Positions 18,500 through 27,060 are shown, counted from the stretch's first letter. The stretch is DNA of 64,000 bases from JAIXWP01 sp041391745 (GCA_041391745.1 JAWKNK010000005.1:124001-188000), one strand, 5' to 3'. A program made the numbers and translations. The notes: a model not told the origin generated them from the sequence alone.

Positions 18500-18670
18500 T
18501 AACTTTTACCCCCTCGAAAATAGATTCTCACGGCACCGCCCTTCGCTATCATTTCTTTTCATGCTTCGCATTCAAGAAACTAACGCTCAGGGGACCTGGA
18601 TTTCGTAAAGGAAGGCTAATAGCAGGGCTCTCGAGCGTAGCGCCAGTGAAGCGAGAGGCTTTGCTGTGTG
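18500..18670. repeat. GC-rich intergenic block with inverted repeat
   Basis: The 360-base gap between the divergent glnA and OmpA-domain genes holds a block richer in G+C than its surroundings. It includes the inverted repeat CTCTCG/CGAGAG at 18628-18657 and the string GAGGCTTTGCT, which also occurs in the tandem repeat near 22.9 kb. No convincing gene was found; short frames across it have no recognisable product. It looks like an interspersed intergenic repeat. Confidence 0.4.
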
Positions 18671-18771
18671 AAAGTGGTTTAGCGTATCGAGAATTGAGAA
18701 TCGATTTTCAGTCGTACAATTTTTTAAAACAACTGTTGTTTACCGAGTCATAACCCGCAAATAATTATTAA

Positions 18772-20325
18772 ATGAAACCAAAAATTATCTTCTTAGGAGG
18801 CCTACTTTTCTATTGCCTCAACTCTTTCGCTACACAAGTAGACATCACAGTACACTTCGCAAAAGATTCTTACGAAATTGATGCCGCCACCCAAAAAACC
18901 ATTGAAACCTGGGCTTCCACACACTTCCAACATCGACGAAACAAAGTTTACCTTCGAGGACACACCGATCAAGACGCAGAAAATGATTACAACATTACAC
19001 TTTCAAAAAACAGAAATAACGCAGTAAAAGCACTGCTGGAAAGCAGAGGTTTTACCAATATCGAACAACAGCATTTTGGTGAAGATAGGCTTATCTGCGA
19101 TAGCCCAGACGAAACTTGCAAGTGCCAAAACAGAAGGGTAGAAATTGTTCTGATCGATGATGCTTATGAGTTGTGGGAAGAGGAAAGTATTCTCCCTAAA
19201 AAAAACGTTACACGTTTAGACTTGACTAAAGACCAAATTATTGCACTTCCTGGAGGTACCATTATTCATTTTTATAAAAACAGTATCGTCAACGCTCAAG
19301 GTGAAGTTGTAACGAATCCTATTGTTGAAACGCGAGAACTATATACTATTAATGAGAGCATTTTGGGGAATGTAACCACAGAGTGTGCAGGCGACTTGCT
19401 ACAAAGTGGCGGAATGATTGAGGTACGCGCTTATTCAGGTTCGGAAGAACTACAAATCGCTCCAGGAACTTCGTTTGAAGTTGCTTTTAAAAATAATAGC
19501 CAAGAGCAAGAAGACATGCAGCCATTCTATGGAAAGGTTGTAAATGGTAAGATGACTTGGCAAACTGAAAAGCAACAAGGAATAAACAAGCGCGCTTCAC
19601 TTATTAAATCAAATCTCAAAAATTCGGATCGAGAGGTAATCACACAAAATGGCAACTTAATTTTTTTCCCTAAGAAAATGGGAAGCCATGTTATTCTCAA
19701 AAATGAATCCAACAAAAAATATCTTGAAGATTTAATGCGCAGGCCAGCAGACAAAATATATTATGCAGATTTGGTTTATCTTGGGATATTGGCAAAAGAA
19801 AGTGAGCCTGAGGTTAAGGAAGAAATTAAAAGACGTGCAGAAGAAAATTACCAACTTCTGGATGCAAAGGGAAATGATATGATCTCATATGTATTAACCG
19901 AAATCGATCTCAATTTTATCCAAAGACAAGCCATGGCTACGGACTCTTTAAGAGAGTTAATGCAAACTCCAATGGAACTTGTAAAGTTTGGTTGGATCAA
20001 TTGTGATCGATTCATGAACTCAAAGGAAGACCTTGTGAACAACAAATGCATTGTCAATTCTGAAATTCAGTTTACTTCTATGTTAATGATTCCTGAGACA
20101 TTCTCCTTGATGAGCTCCTATTCAGAGCAAAACGAATTCACATTTAGCAATATCCCCCTTCGTTATGCGAAAACAGTAATATGCACGCACAAATTAGATG
20201 ACGGAACGATTCTGTTTGGTTATGCTCAATTTCCTGAAAATTCCATCTACGTTGAAATAGATGAATTCGAAACATTGACAAGTCAAGAATTCGAGGAAAA
20301 AATAAAATATCTCGCTTCACTTTAA
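18772..20325 (+). CDS. Secreted protein with N-terminal OmpA domain, otherwise unknown
   Basis: 517 residues. Signal peptide (about 1-20), then an OmpA-like peptidoglycan-binding domain right after it (about 22-128; G-H-T-D-Q-D-A-E-N-D-Y-N ... L-S-K-N-R, then N-R-R-V-E-I-V). OmpA domains usually stand at the C terminus. Residues about 160-260 (L-P-G-G-T-I-I-H-F and later S-G-G-M-I-E-V-R-A) resemble a beta-rich domain repeated in other Bacteroidota surface proteins; the last 250 residues are not recognised. Probably periplasmic and bound to peptidoglycan. It has its own terminator. Function unknown. Confidence 0.8.
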   Translation: MKPKIIFLGGLLFYCLNSFATQVDITVHFAKDSYEIDAATQKTIETWASTHFQHRRNKVYLRGHTDQDAENDYNITLSKNRNNAVKALLESRGFTNIEQQHFGEDRLICDSPDETCKCQNRRVEIVLIDDAYELWEEESILPKKNVTRLDLTKDQIIALPGGTIIHFYKNSIVNAQGEVVTNPIVETRELYTINESILGNVTTECAGDLLQSGGMIEVRAYSGSEELQIAPGTSFEVAFKNNSQEQEDMQPFYGKVVNGKMTWQTEKQQGINKRASLIKSNLKNSDREVITQNGNLIFFPKKMGSHVILKNESNKKYLEDLMRRPADKIYYADLVYLGILAKESEPEVKEEIKRRAEENYQLLDAKGNDMISYVLTEIDLNFIQRQAMATDSLRELMQTPMELVKFGWINCDRFMNSKEDLVNNKCIVNSEIQFTSMLMIPETFSLMSSYSEQNEFTFSNIPLRYAKTVICTHKLDDGTILFGYAQFPENSIYVEIDEFETLTSQEFEEKIKYLASL

Positions 20326-20332
20326 ACTAAAA

Positions 20333-20357
20333 GCCCCACGATGTGGGGCTTTTTTTT
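20333..20357 (+). terminator. Terminator of OmpA-domain gene
   Basis: Stem GCCCCAC/GTGGGGC with a 3-base loop followed by eight T. On the other strand the stem is followed by TTTTAG, so it may also end nhaA transcription. It touches the nhaA stop codon. Confidence 0.9.
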
Positions 20358-21495
20358 ATGTCGTTTCAATTTTTTCCGAACGAAGAATCATAAACCCAAT
20401 GGCACCAGCCACTAGTGAGCAAAGGAAAATAACCAATTTCGAAGTATTGATAATTTCATTTTCTGAAAAGGCCAACAGTGTGATAAAAATGGACATGGTA
20501 AATCCAATCCCTCCTAAAAACCCAACGCCCAACACCTTTCTCCAGTTGATATCCGATGGCAATTGTGCCCAGCCTGCTTTACTAGAAATAAAAGTGAAAA
20601 GAAAAATTCCGATGGGTTTGCCCAATAATAAACCACATGCAATTCCCCAAGCGAAAGGTTCTGAAAATCCTCCCAGAACATTAGAGTCTACAATGATTGC
20701 TGTATTTGCCAAAGCAAAAATGGGTAGCACTACAAAAGCAACGGGTTTGTGCAAAAAGTGCTGAAGTATATACGAAGTAGAATTCTCTCCCCCATCGCCA
20801 AATGGAATGGCAAAGGCTAATAATACACCTGTAATAGTAGCATGCACACCTGACTGTAGCATGAAATACCACATTACAATTCCTCCGATGATGTATGGAA
20901 TGAGATTTCGAACCTTGAGTCGATTTAAAATAAGTAGTACAGCAAACACTGCAAGTGAAATCAAAAGCTTTGACCAAAAAATAGTGCTTGTGTAAAAGAA
21001 TGCGATGATAAGAATCGCTCCCAAATCATCGATTACTGCCAATGCTGTGAGAAAAACTTTTACCGATACAGGCACTCTTTTACCCAGCAGCGCTATCACA
21101 GCTAAGGCAAATGCAATGTCCGTTGCCATCGGAATGCCTGCTCCATTTTGAGTTGGACTTTCCCAATTCAAAGCCAAATAAATTCCTGCAGGAACCACAA
21201 TTCCTCCTATTGCGCCAAAAATGGGAAGTAGCGCATCTTTAATATTCGACAACTCTCCTTTGTATATCTCACGTTCGAGCTCGAGACCTATCAATAAAAA
21301 GAATATGGCCATTAGCCCATCATTGATCCATTGAGCAATGGTGTGATCTGCAAATGAAATATTCCAAAAGTCGATATAAGTTGTGGCAAAGGAAGTATTA
21401 GCTAGTGAAATCGATATAATGGTGCAAACCAACAGAACAATACCTCCTGCTTTCTCACTATTGAAAAACTCATTAAATAATTTCGTTGCGATCAT
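20356..21495 (-). CDS. nhaA: Na+/H+ antiporter NhaA
   Basis: 379 residues, close to the usual 388, with about twelve hydrophobic segments. The ion-binding pair is seen in A-V-I-D-D-L-G-A, and the M-A-T-D-I-A-F-A segment of helix IV is present. It exchanges cytoplasmic sodium for external protons for pH and salt tolerance. Transcribed alone; the 3' end abuts a bidirectional hairpin. The gap of 105 bases to the divergent nitroreductase gene must hold both promoters. Confidence 0.96.
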   Translation of the reverse strand: MIATKLFNEFFNSEKAGGIVLLVCTIISISLANTSFATTYIDFWNISFADHTIAQWINDGLMAIFFLLIGLELEREIYKGELSNIKDALLPIFGAIGGIVVPAGIYLALNWESPTQNGAGIPMATDIAFALAVIALLGKRVPVSVKVFLTALAVIDDLGAILIIAFFYTSTIFWSKLLISLAVFAVLLILNRLKVRNLIPYIIGGIVMWYFMLQSGVHATITGVLLAFAIPFGDGGENSTSYILQHFLHKPVAFVVLPIFALANTAIIVDSNVLGGFSEPFAWGIACGLLLGKPIGIFLFTFISSKAGWAQLPSDINWRKVLGVGFLGGIGFTMSIFITLLAFSENEIINTSKLVIFLCSLVAGAIGFMILRSEKIETT

Positions 21496-21573
21496 TGCTT
21501 TTCTCCCGTTTCTAATGAGGTCCGAAGATAGCTATTTCTATTTTTTAAACATTTCCATTTTCACCTTGTTATC

Positions 21574-21581
21574 TAGCTTTG
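21574..21581 (+). promoter_or_regulatory. Bacteroidetes -7 promoter element (TAGCTTTG)
   Basis: Exact TAnnTTTG, 19 bases before the nitroreductase ATG. Confidence 0.55.
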
Positions 21582-21600
21582 CAGTCCAATTTAAAAATAT

Positions 21601-22206
21601 ATGTCAACGAGTTTTATAGAGCTCTCAAAGGAGCGTTATAGTACAAAGAAGTACAAGGATAGTGAGGTGGTTTCAAGCGAGCACATTGCGGAGTTGAAAG
21701 AGATCTTGCGCATGACTCCGTCGTCTATTAATAGTCAACCTTGGAAATTCACTTTTGTATCTAATTCAGAAATCAAGAGCCAATTGGCTAAAGTCTCATT
21801 TTTCAACGAGCAAAAAATAAATGAAGCAAGTCATTTAGTTGTTTTTAGTGTTGTAGATGACCTAGATGTATTCGAGGCGCAAATACAGAAGCACTTGCCT
21901 GCCGGCGCAGTTGGATATTATCAGCAATTTCTAAAGCCGAAAGATCAAAAAGAAATCAAGAGTTGGCTCGAGCATCAGCTCTACATCTCATTGGGATTTT
22001 TTCTCTCAGCTTGCGCTACAATGGGAATTGACTCCACACCAATGGAAGGCATTCAATCGGAAGCATACGCGAGTATCTTAAAGCAAGACGGATATAAACC
22101 TTTGTTTGCCGTGTCGATTGGTTACGGTCACCCAGAGGACCCCAATCATCCAACGAAGCGCCCAAAGTCGCGCATCCCGATGGACGAAGTGGTGGTGGAG
22201 ATTTAA
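21601..22206 (+). CDS. Nitroreductase family protein (NfsB-like)
   Basis: 201 residues with the FMN-binding start R-Y-S-T-K-K-Y, the segment R-M-T-P-S-S-I-N-S-Q-P-W and a C-terminal S-I-G-Y-G-H-P-E-D. This is the NAD(P)H-dependent flavoenzyme family that reduces nitro compounds or quinones and may contribute to detoxification. Own promoter and terminator. The natural substrate is unknown. Confidence 0.9.
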   Translation: MSTSFIELSKERYSTKKYKDSEVVSSEHIAELKEILRMTPSSINSQPWKFTFVSNSEIKSQLAKVSFFNEQKINEASHLVVFSVVDDLDVFEAQIQKHLPAGAVGYYQQFLKPKDQKEIKSWLEHQLYISLGFFLSACATMGIDSTPMEGIQSEAYASILKQDGYKPLFAVSIGYGHPEDPNHPTKRPKSRIPMDEVVVEI

Positions 22207-22211
22207 GAAAT

Positions 22212-22238
22212 AAAAAAGGCTGCTTTCGCAGCCTTTTT
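22212..22238. terminator. Bidirectional terminator between nitroreductase and Hsp20 genes
   Basis: Stem GGCTGC/GCAGCC, loop TTTC, with six A on the left and five T on the right; it can end both converging transcripts. Confidence 0.88.
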
Positions 22239-22274
22239 CTTTAACCAATAACCAAAACCTTTTACTAAACAACC

Positions 22275-22700
22275 TTATAACACCTCAATCTTTTTCACTA
22301 AATCTTGTTTTACCACTTCACGTTTTGGAAGGTCAATTACCAATACACCGTTGTCGTAACTCGCCTTAATCCCCTCCGTATTGATGTTTTCGGGAAGTCG
22401 AAAAGCTCTTTGGAAGCTTTGGAATGAGAATTCCTTCTTCGTGTACTTCTCTCCTTCATTTTTAATTTCTTCTTGGTGTTCTGCCGAAACCACGAAATTC
22501 TTTTCTTTCACTTCTAATTTGAAGTCCGACTTTTTCCAACCAGGAACAAGCAATTCAATCACGAATTTTTGTTCTGATTCTTTGATGTTCGTTGCAGGAA
22601 CATTTCTGTTTGTTGTGTGAAAGAAATCTTTTACAAAAGCATCGTCAAAAAATGTGTTGAATGATGCTGGATGAAAACCTTTGTGCTTTGTTAAATACAT
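22275..22700 (-). CDS. Hsp20/alpha-crystallin small heat-shock protein
   Basis: 141 residues. Short N-terminal arm, alpha-crystallin domain about 35-125 (F-V-I-E-L-L-V-P-G, A-F-R-L-P-E-N-I and A-S-Y-D-N-G-V-L-V-I-D-L-P) and a short tail. Small heat-shock proteins hold unfolding proteins in a refoldable state. A perfect inverted repeat lies 21 bases upstream of the start and may be an operator. Confidence 0.93.
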   Translation of the reverse strand: MYLTKHKGFHPASFNTFFDDAFVKDFFHTTNRNVPATNIKESEQKFVIELLVPGWKKSDFKLEVKEKNFVVSAEHQEEIKNEGEKYTKKEFSFQSFQRAFRLPENINTEGIKASYDNGVLVIDLPKREVVKQDLVKKIEVL

Positions 22701-22720
22701 GACTTTAAATTTTTATTGTT

Positions 22721-22740
22721 GTTGACTCCTGCTAGTCAAC
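22721..22740. promoter_or_regulatory. Inverted repeat upstream of hsp20, possible operator
   Basis: Perfect 7-bp arms GTTGACT and AGTCAAC with 6 bases between. It does not match CIRCE. Its position, 21-40 bases before the Hsp20 start, suits a regulator site; this is inference. Confidence 0.4.
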
Positions 22741-22806
22741 TCTCATACCAAACCAACAAAAGAGACAAAAAGTCATTTTTTCAAAACAAAGACAGACAAA
22801 AAGACA

Positions 22807-22978
22807 GCTTTCGATATGGCACTGCGTGCTCTACTCAAGCAGCGTCTAGTGCGGGGAGGCTTTGCTTTCGATATGAGCACTGCGTGCTCTACTCAAGCAG
22901 CGTCTCGTGCGGGGAGGCTTTGCTTTCGATATGGGCACTGCGTGCCCTACTCAAGCAGCGTCTCGCGCGGGGAGGCTG
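22807..22978. repeat. Three tandem copies of a 57-58 bp GC-rich unit
   Basis: Copies begin at 22807, 22864 and 22922, each opening GCTTTCGATATG and running through AGCAGCGTCT to GGGGAGGCT. The copies differ at only a few bases. Copy 2 contains the small palindrome GAGCAC-TGC-GTGCTC. All frames through it are short and unlike any protein family. It fills most of the 356-base gap between the hsp20 and tgt starts. Confidence 0.85.
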
Positions 22979-23040
22979 CTCGAGTTCATGCGTCAGCATG
23001 AGTATCGAGAGCAGCGAGAGCAGCGATGGACTTGGTGTGT

Positions 23041-23048
23041 TATCTTTG
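23041..23048 (+). promoter_or_regulatory. tgt promoter -7 element (TATCTTTG)
   Basis: Exact TAnnTTTG just 8 bases before the ATG at 23057. It leaves little or no 5' leader and shows that an in-frame ATG at 22907 inside the tandem repeat is not the start. Confidence 0.6.
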
Positions 23049-23056
23049 CGGGGAAT

Positions 23057-24196
23057 ATGCAAGCGTTGACTTTTGATTTGCAGCACACCGATCCGAATTC
23101 GAGTGCGCGTGCTGGAAAAATTACCACCGACCATGGAGTTATTGAGACTCCTATTTTTATGCCCGTAGGTACTGTTGGAACCGTGAAAGGAATTTCTCAA
23201 CAGGACTTAAAAAATGACGTTAAAGCCGAGATTATCCTCGGCAATACTTATCACTTGTATTTGCGTCCTGGAATGGACATAATGCGTCAGGCTGGTGGTC
23301 TGCATAAATTCAATGGTTGGGATCGGCCAATTCTCACCGATAGTGGCGGATATCAAGTCTATTCTCTTTCTGGAAATAGAAAAATTAAAGAAGAAGGTGT
23401 CACCTTCAAATCTCACATCGACGGAAGCAAGCACATTTTCACACCAGAAAATGTTATGGATATTCAACGCACTATTGGTGCGGATATCATCATGGCGTTT
23501 GACGAGTGTCCTCCCTACCCTTGCGACTATGCTTATGCGAAAAATTCGTTGGAAGTAACCAATCGTTGGCTCGACCGTTGTTTCAAGCGACTTGAAGAAA
23601 CGACGCCTCACTACGGACATACACAAAACCTTTTTCCTATCGTTCAGGGAGGCACCTATAAAGATTTGAGAAAACAGAGTGCAGAATATGTTGCATCAAA
23701 AGAAGCGACAGGAAATGCCATTGGTGGACTTAGTGTAGGTGAACCTCACGACAAAATGTATGAAACCACCGAATTGGTGTGTGGCATTTTGCCGAAAGAC
23801 AAACCGCGTTATCTAATGGGTGTAGGAACGCCTGCAAATATTTTGGAATGTATCGCTTTAGGAATTGATATGTTTGACTGCGTAATGCCCACGCGAAATG
23901 CACGCAACGGACAGTTGTTTACTTGGAATGGTACGATGAATATGCGTAACAAGAAATGGGAAAATGATTTCAGTCCGCTTGATGAAAACGGCGATAGCTA
24001 TGTAGATCATTTTTATACAAAAGCCTACGTGAGACACTTGTTTGTGGCGGAAGAACTTTTAGGCTTGCAAATCGCTACGATTCACAATTTGAATTTCTAT
24101 TTGCGATTGGTGAAAATGGCTAGAGAAAAAATAATTGATGGTACTTTTACGGAATGGAAGAACGCCATGGTTCCTAAACTTGCGCAGCGCCTGTGA
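23057..24196 (+). CDS. tgt: tRNA-guanine transglycosylase
   Basis: 379 residues from the ATG at 23057, matching the usual 375 or so. The catalytic core is clear: L-T-D-S-G-G-Y-Q-V-Y-S-L, M-A-F-D-E-C-P-P-Y-P, G-G-L-S-V-G-E and M-P-T-R-N-A-R-N-G. It exchanges guanine 34 for preQ1 in tRNAs for Asn, Asp, His and Tyr. The zinc site is unusual: where the C-x-C-x-x-C ligands normally lie, this protein reads N-G-D-S-Y-V-D-H, with Gly, Ser and Asp in place of the cysteines, while the later histidine (I-H-N-L) remains. The next gene overlaps the stop by four bases. Confidence 0.95.
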   Translation: MQALTFDLQHTDPNSSARAGKITTDHGVIETPIFMPVGTVGTVKGISQQDLKNDVKAEIILGNTYHLYLRPGMDIMRQAGGLHKFNGWDRPILTDSGGYQVYSLSGNRKIKEEGVTFKSHIDGSKHIFTPENVMDIQRTIGADIIMAFDECPPYPCDYAYAKNSLEVTNRWLDRCFKRLEETTPHYGHTQNLFPIVQGGTYKDLRKQSAEYVASKEATGNAIGGLSVGEPHDKMYETTELVCGILPKDKPRYLMGVGTPANILECIALGIDMFDCVMPTRNARNGQLFTWNGTMNMRNKKWENDFSPLDENGDSYVDHFYTKAYVRHLFVAEELLGLQIATIHNLNFYLRLVKMAREKIIDGTFTEWKNAMVPKLAQRL

Positions 24197-25275
24197 TCAA
24201 GAAGCTCGACATATACATTATCAAAAAATTTCTAGGAACGTTCCTTTTTATGATAGGAGCATTCGTAGTGATTTTGGTAATATTTGATGTGAGCGAAAAC
24301 ATTGATGATCTCGTTAAATCTAAAGCTCCATTTGGAAGAATTGTCATTGACTATTACCTCAATTTTGCCATTCAGTTTGGAAATATTCTGAGTTCATTTA
24401 TCATCTTCCTAACTATCATTTGGTTTACGAGTAAGCTCGCACAAAAGAGCGAAATCATTGCCATGTTGAGCGGCGGCATCAGTTACAGCAGAGTACTTCG
24501 TCCTTATTTTATTTCATCTGGAATTTTGGTAATTATTGCGTTGACCTTAAGCCACTTTGTAGTGCCTTTGGCCAATCGCAACAAATTGGATTTTGAATTA
24601 GAATACTTGAAAGAGGCTATCATCGTGGATGAGCGCAATCTTCACCGTGAAATCGAACCAGGAACTATCGCTTATTTCTATCAATTCTCACCTGCAAACA
24701 AAGGTGGTTCTCAGTTTTCATTAGAAAAATGGAATGATGGCCACTTGAATTACAAACTGATCGCTTCGGGAGCCAACTTCAACGAAGAGACCAATTTATG
24801 GACCATCAATAATGCTACGGTTCGTGAGTGGGACGCTGCGGGAAAAGAAAGTGTGAAATTTAGAAATCGAATTGACACAGTGCTTCCAATGAATATGGAC
24901 ACCTTTGGATTACGTCCGGAGACCATTGGCACAATGACGTATTCTGAGTTGAACGATTTCATTGAGAAGCAGCGCAAAGCTGGAAGCGGCGATGTAGCAA
25001 AATCTGAAATTGAAAAATACTCACGTACTTCTAATGCATTTAGCATTTTCGTTTTGACGCTGATTGGTGTGAGTATTGCATCACGTAAATCAAGAGGGGG
25101 TACAGGACTTCACATACTTTTGGCCGTTGTGATTGGGTTCATTTACATTTTCATTTCGAGAATGATGGCTGTGAGCGCTATGACCGTAGGACTTCCAGCA
25201 TCCTTGGCAGTTTGGGTTCCCAATATTCTGTTTTTCCTTATAGGAATTTACTTGTATACGAAGGCGCAGAAGTAA
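24193..25275 (+). CDS. LptF/LptG family permease of LPS export
   Basis: 360 residues from a GTG codon that overlaps the tgt stop (GTGA). Two groups of membrane helices at the ends (about 10-125 and 285-358) flank a periplasmic beta-jellyroll-like part, the layout of YjgP/YjgQ. With LptB and LptC these permeases pull lipopolysaccharide from the inner membrane toward the outer surface. Which of LptF or LptG it is cannot be fixed. The gene is translationally coupled to tgt, and its 3' end overlaps ispE by 38 bases. Confidence 0.88.
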   Translation: MIKKLDIYIIKKFLGTFLFMIGAFVVILVIFDVSENIDDLVKSKAPFGRIVIDYYLNFAIQFGNILSSFIIFLTIIWFTSKLAQKSEIIAMLSGGISYSRVLRPYFISSGILVIIALTLSHFVVPLANRNKLDFELEYLKEAIIVDERNLHREIEPGTIAYFYQFSPANKGGSQFSLEKWNDGHLNYKLIASGANFNEETNLWTINNATVREWDAAGKESVKFRNRIDTVLPMNMDTFGLRPETIGTMTYSELNDFIEKQRKAGSGDVAKSEIEKYSRTSNAFSIFVLTLIGVSIASRKSRGGTGLHILLAVVIGFIYIFISRMMAVSAMTVGLPASLAVWVPNILFFLIGIYLYTKAQK

Positions 25276-26065
25276 GATTCAATTTTTCCATAACCGAATG
25301 AACATTCGGTGTGTTTTCAAAGATTCCATAAACAGCACTGCCGCTGCCGCTCATGCTTGCATATAAAGCTCCTGCGTCATAGAATTCTCTTTTCAAATCC
25401 AAAATTATTGGATGTAATTTTCCGATGGTCGATTCAAAATCATTGCGAACATGACTCTTCCATTCTGTAATGGGAAGCGATGAGAGTTTTCTTAAGTCAA
25501 AGGATGCAGCTTGAGGTGTAATACCTGCAAAAGCATCTTTGGTGCTCACATGAATATTCGGTTTGATGATAGCGATATGATAGCTCGACAAGTCTAGCTC
25601 CAATGGTTCGAACACCTCTCCTCTACCTGCTACAAAGCATGTTTTATTTTCTATGAAAAAAGGACAGTCAGACCCGAGCTCTGCAGCCAATGCTTGTAAT
25701 TCAGTAGTTGTTAAGTCGAGATTGAAAAGTTGATTCAGTGCTTTCAAAGTGAAAGAAGCGTCCGAAGAACCTCCTCCTAAGCCCGCGCCTGAAGGCAGGT
25801 GTTTGAGCAAATGCATGCTCACATTTTCTATTCCATATTTCAATTGTACTAATCGAAATGCTTTGAATACAATGTTATCTTCTACTTCTTCTGTAACTTG
25901 ATGTCCGGTTACTTTCAGCGACGAATCGTGGCGGGAATAATTCACCTCGAGCACATCTTTCCAGTCCACCGGAGCGAATACACTTTCGAGCGAATGAAAT
26001 CCATCCGCTCTTTTTCCAGTGATAAATAATCCAATATTTATTTTACAATTTGGAAAGACAATCAT
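25238..26065 (-). CDS. ispE: 4-diphosphocytidyl-2-C-methyl-D-erythritol kinase
   Basis: 275 residues. A GHMP kinase with K-I-N-I-G-L near the start, the ATP loop P-S-G-A-G-L-G-G-G-S-S-D-A and a C-terminal M-S-G-S-G-S-A-V-Y-G. It phosphorylates CDP-methylerythritol in the MEP route to isoprenoids. The ATG at 26065 overlaps the era stop codon (ATGA), which favours it over a TTG three codons earlier. Convergent overlap of 38 bases with the LptF/G gene. Confidence 0.94.
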   Translation of the reverse strand: MIVFPNCKINIGLFITGKRADGFHSLESVFAPVDWKDVLEVNYSRHDSSLKVTGHQVTEEVEDNIVFKAFRLVQLKYGIENVSMHLLKHLPSGAGLGGGSSDASFTLKALNQLFNLDLTTTELQALAAELGSDCPFFIENKTCFVAGRGEVFEPLELDLSSYHIAIIKPNIHVSTKDAFAGITPQAASFDLRKLSSLPITEWKSHVRNDFESTIGKLHPIILDLKREFYDAGALYASMSGSGSAVYGIFENTPNVHSVMEKLNLTSAPSYTSKFL

Positions 26066-26952
26066 GACTCCCAATATCCGAAACTTTTCAATCGGCCCAA
26101 ATCGTTTCTCCAGTTTTCATCTACTTTGATGAACATTTGGAGAAACACTTTTTTACCTAAGAAAGATTCCATGTCCTTTCTAGCCTGCGTTCCAACACGC
26201 TTGAGGCTGCTTCCTTGGTGACCAATAAGAATTCGTTTTTGCGATTCGCGCTCAGTAAGAATGAGCACGCGGATGCGCGCTATTTCCTCTTCATCCTTGT
26301 ACTCTTCCACCAATACTTCACAGCTGTATGGAATTTCTTTATCGTAATTGAAGAATATTTTCTCTCTCACAATTTCCGTTACGAAGAATCTTTGTGTTCT
26401 ATCGCTCAATTCGTCTTTTGGAAAATAAGGCGGAGAAGCTGGCAGAACAGCTAGAATTTCGTCTAGCAATTCTTTGATATAGATTTTTTCCAAGGCAGAA
26501 ACAGGGAAGATTCTTGCATTTGGAAGGAGTTCCTTATAAATATTGAATGCTACATTAGAACCTTCATTGCCAACAACATCAAATTTGTTGAGTACAACGA
26601 AAATCGGCACCTCCGTTTTTTGAAGTTTTTCAAGCGTTGCTTTGTGAAGTAACGCTTTGTCTGAGGCATCTACAACGAGAAGAATAAGGTCCGCATCGAT
26701 GAGCGCGGTTCCAACAAACTTCATCATACCTTCTTGAAGTTTGTATTTTGGATCAAGCACACCAGGCGTATCAGAATATACTATTTGGTAATCGTCGCCA
26801 TTGAGAATACCCATGATACGGTGGCGTGTAGTTTGTGCTTTCGGTGTAACGATGCTCAACTTTTCGCCAAGAAGTGCATTCATGAGCGTAGATTTCCCAG
26901 CATTGGGATTACCTATGATGTTGACAAAGCCTGCTTTATGTGTCTTTTCCAA
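26062..26952 (-). CDS. era: GTPase Era
   Basis: 296 residues: GTPase domain with G-N-P-N-A-G-K-S-T (G1), D-T-P-G (G3) and N-K-F-D (G4), then a KH RNA-binding domain with G-H-Q-G-S-S-L-K-R-V-G. Era binds 16S rRNA and assists 30S assembly. It is cotranscribed with ispE through an ATGA overlap. Confidence 0.97.
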   Translation of the reverse strand: MEKTHKAGFVNIIGNPNAGKSTLMNALLGEKLSIVTPKAQTTRHRIMGILNGDDYQIVYSDTPGVLDPKYKLQEGMMKFVGTALIDADLILLVVDASDKALLHKATLEKLQKTEVPIFVVLNKFDVVGNEGSNVAFNIYKELLPNARIFPVSALEKIYIKELLDEILAVLPASPPYFPKDELSDRTQRFFVTEIVREKIFFNYDKEIPYSCEVLVEEYKDEEEIARIRVLILTERESQKRILIGHQGSSLKRVGTQARKDMESFLGKKVFLQMFIKVDENWRNDLGRLKSFGYWES

Positions 26953-26967
26953 TTAAAATCCTTTTTA

Positions 26968-27000
26968 TTTGTAATTCGAAACAAAATTAGTGTATATTTG
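26968..27000 (+). promoter_or_regulatory. Promoter of initiator tRNA (TTTG-N21-TATATTTG)
   Basis: The only promoter in the window where both boxes fit the Bacteroidetes consensus exactly: TTTG at 26968-26971 and TATATTTG at 26993-27000, 21 bases apart. It lies 60 bases before the tRNA. Confidence 0.75.
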
Positions 27001-27060
27001 CACCCCCAAAACGGAAAAGAGGAATTAAATCTTCTAGAAGTTTCGGAACAATTTTGAGAT

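Noticed and set aside
22807..22978. CRISPR array
   Set aside because: The copies are directly adjacent without unique spacers between short repeats, and no cas genes are present.
22816..23001. Short open frames over the 57-58 bp repeat
   Set aside because: They repeat the same peptide with the DNA period, have no start context and resemble no family.
22907..23056. 50-residue N-terminal extension of Tgt from an ATG inside the tandem repeat
   Set aside because: The extension is translated repeat, makes the protein longer than the family, and the -7 element at 23041-23048 lies inside it.
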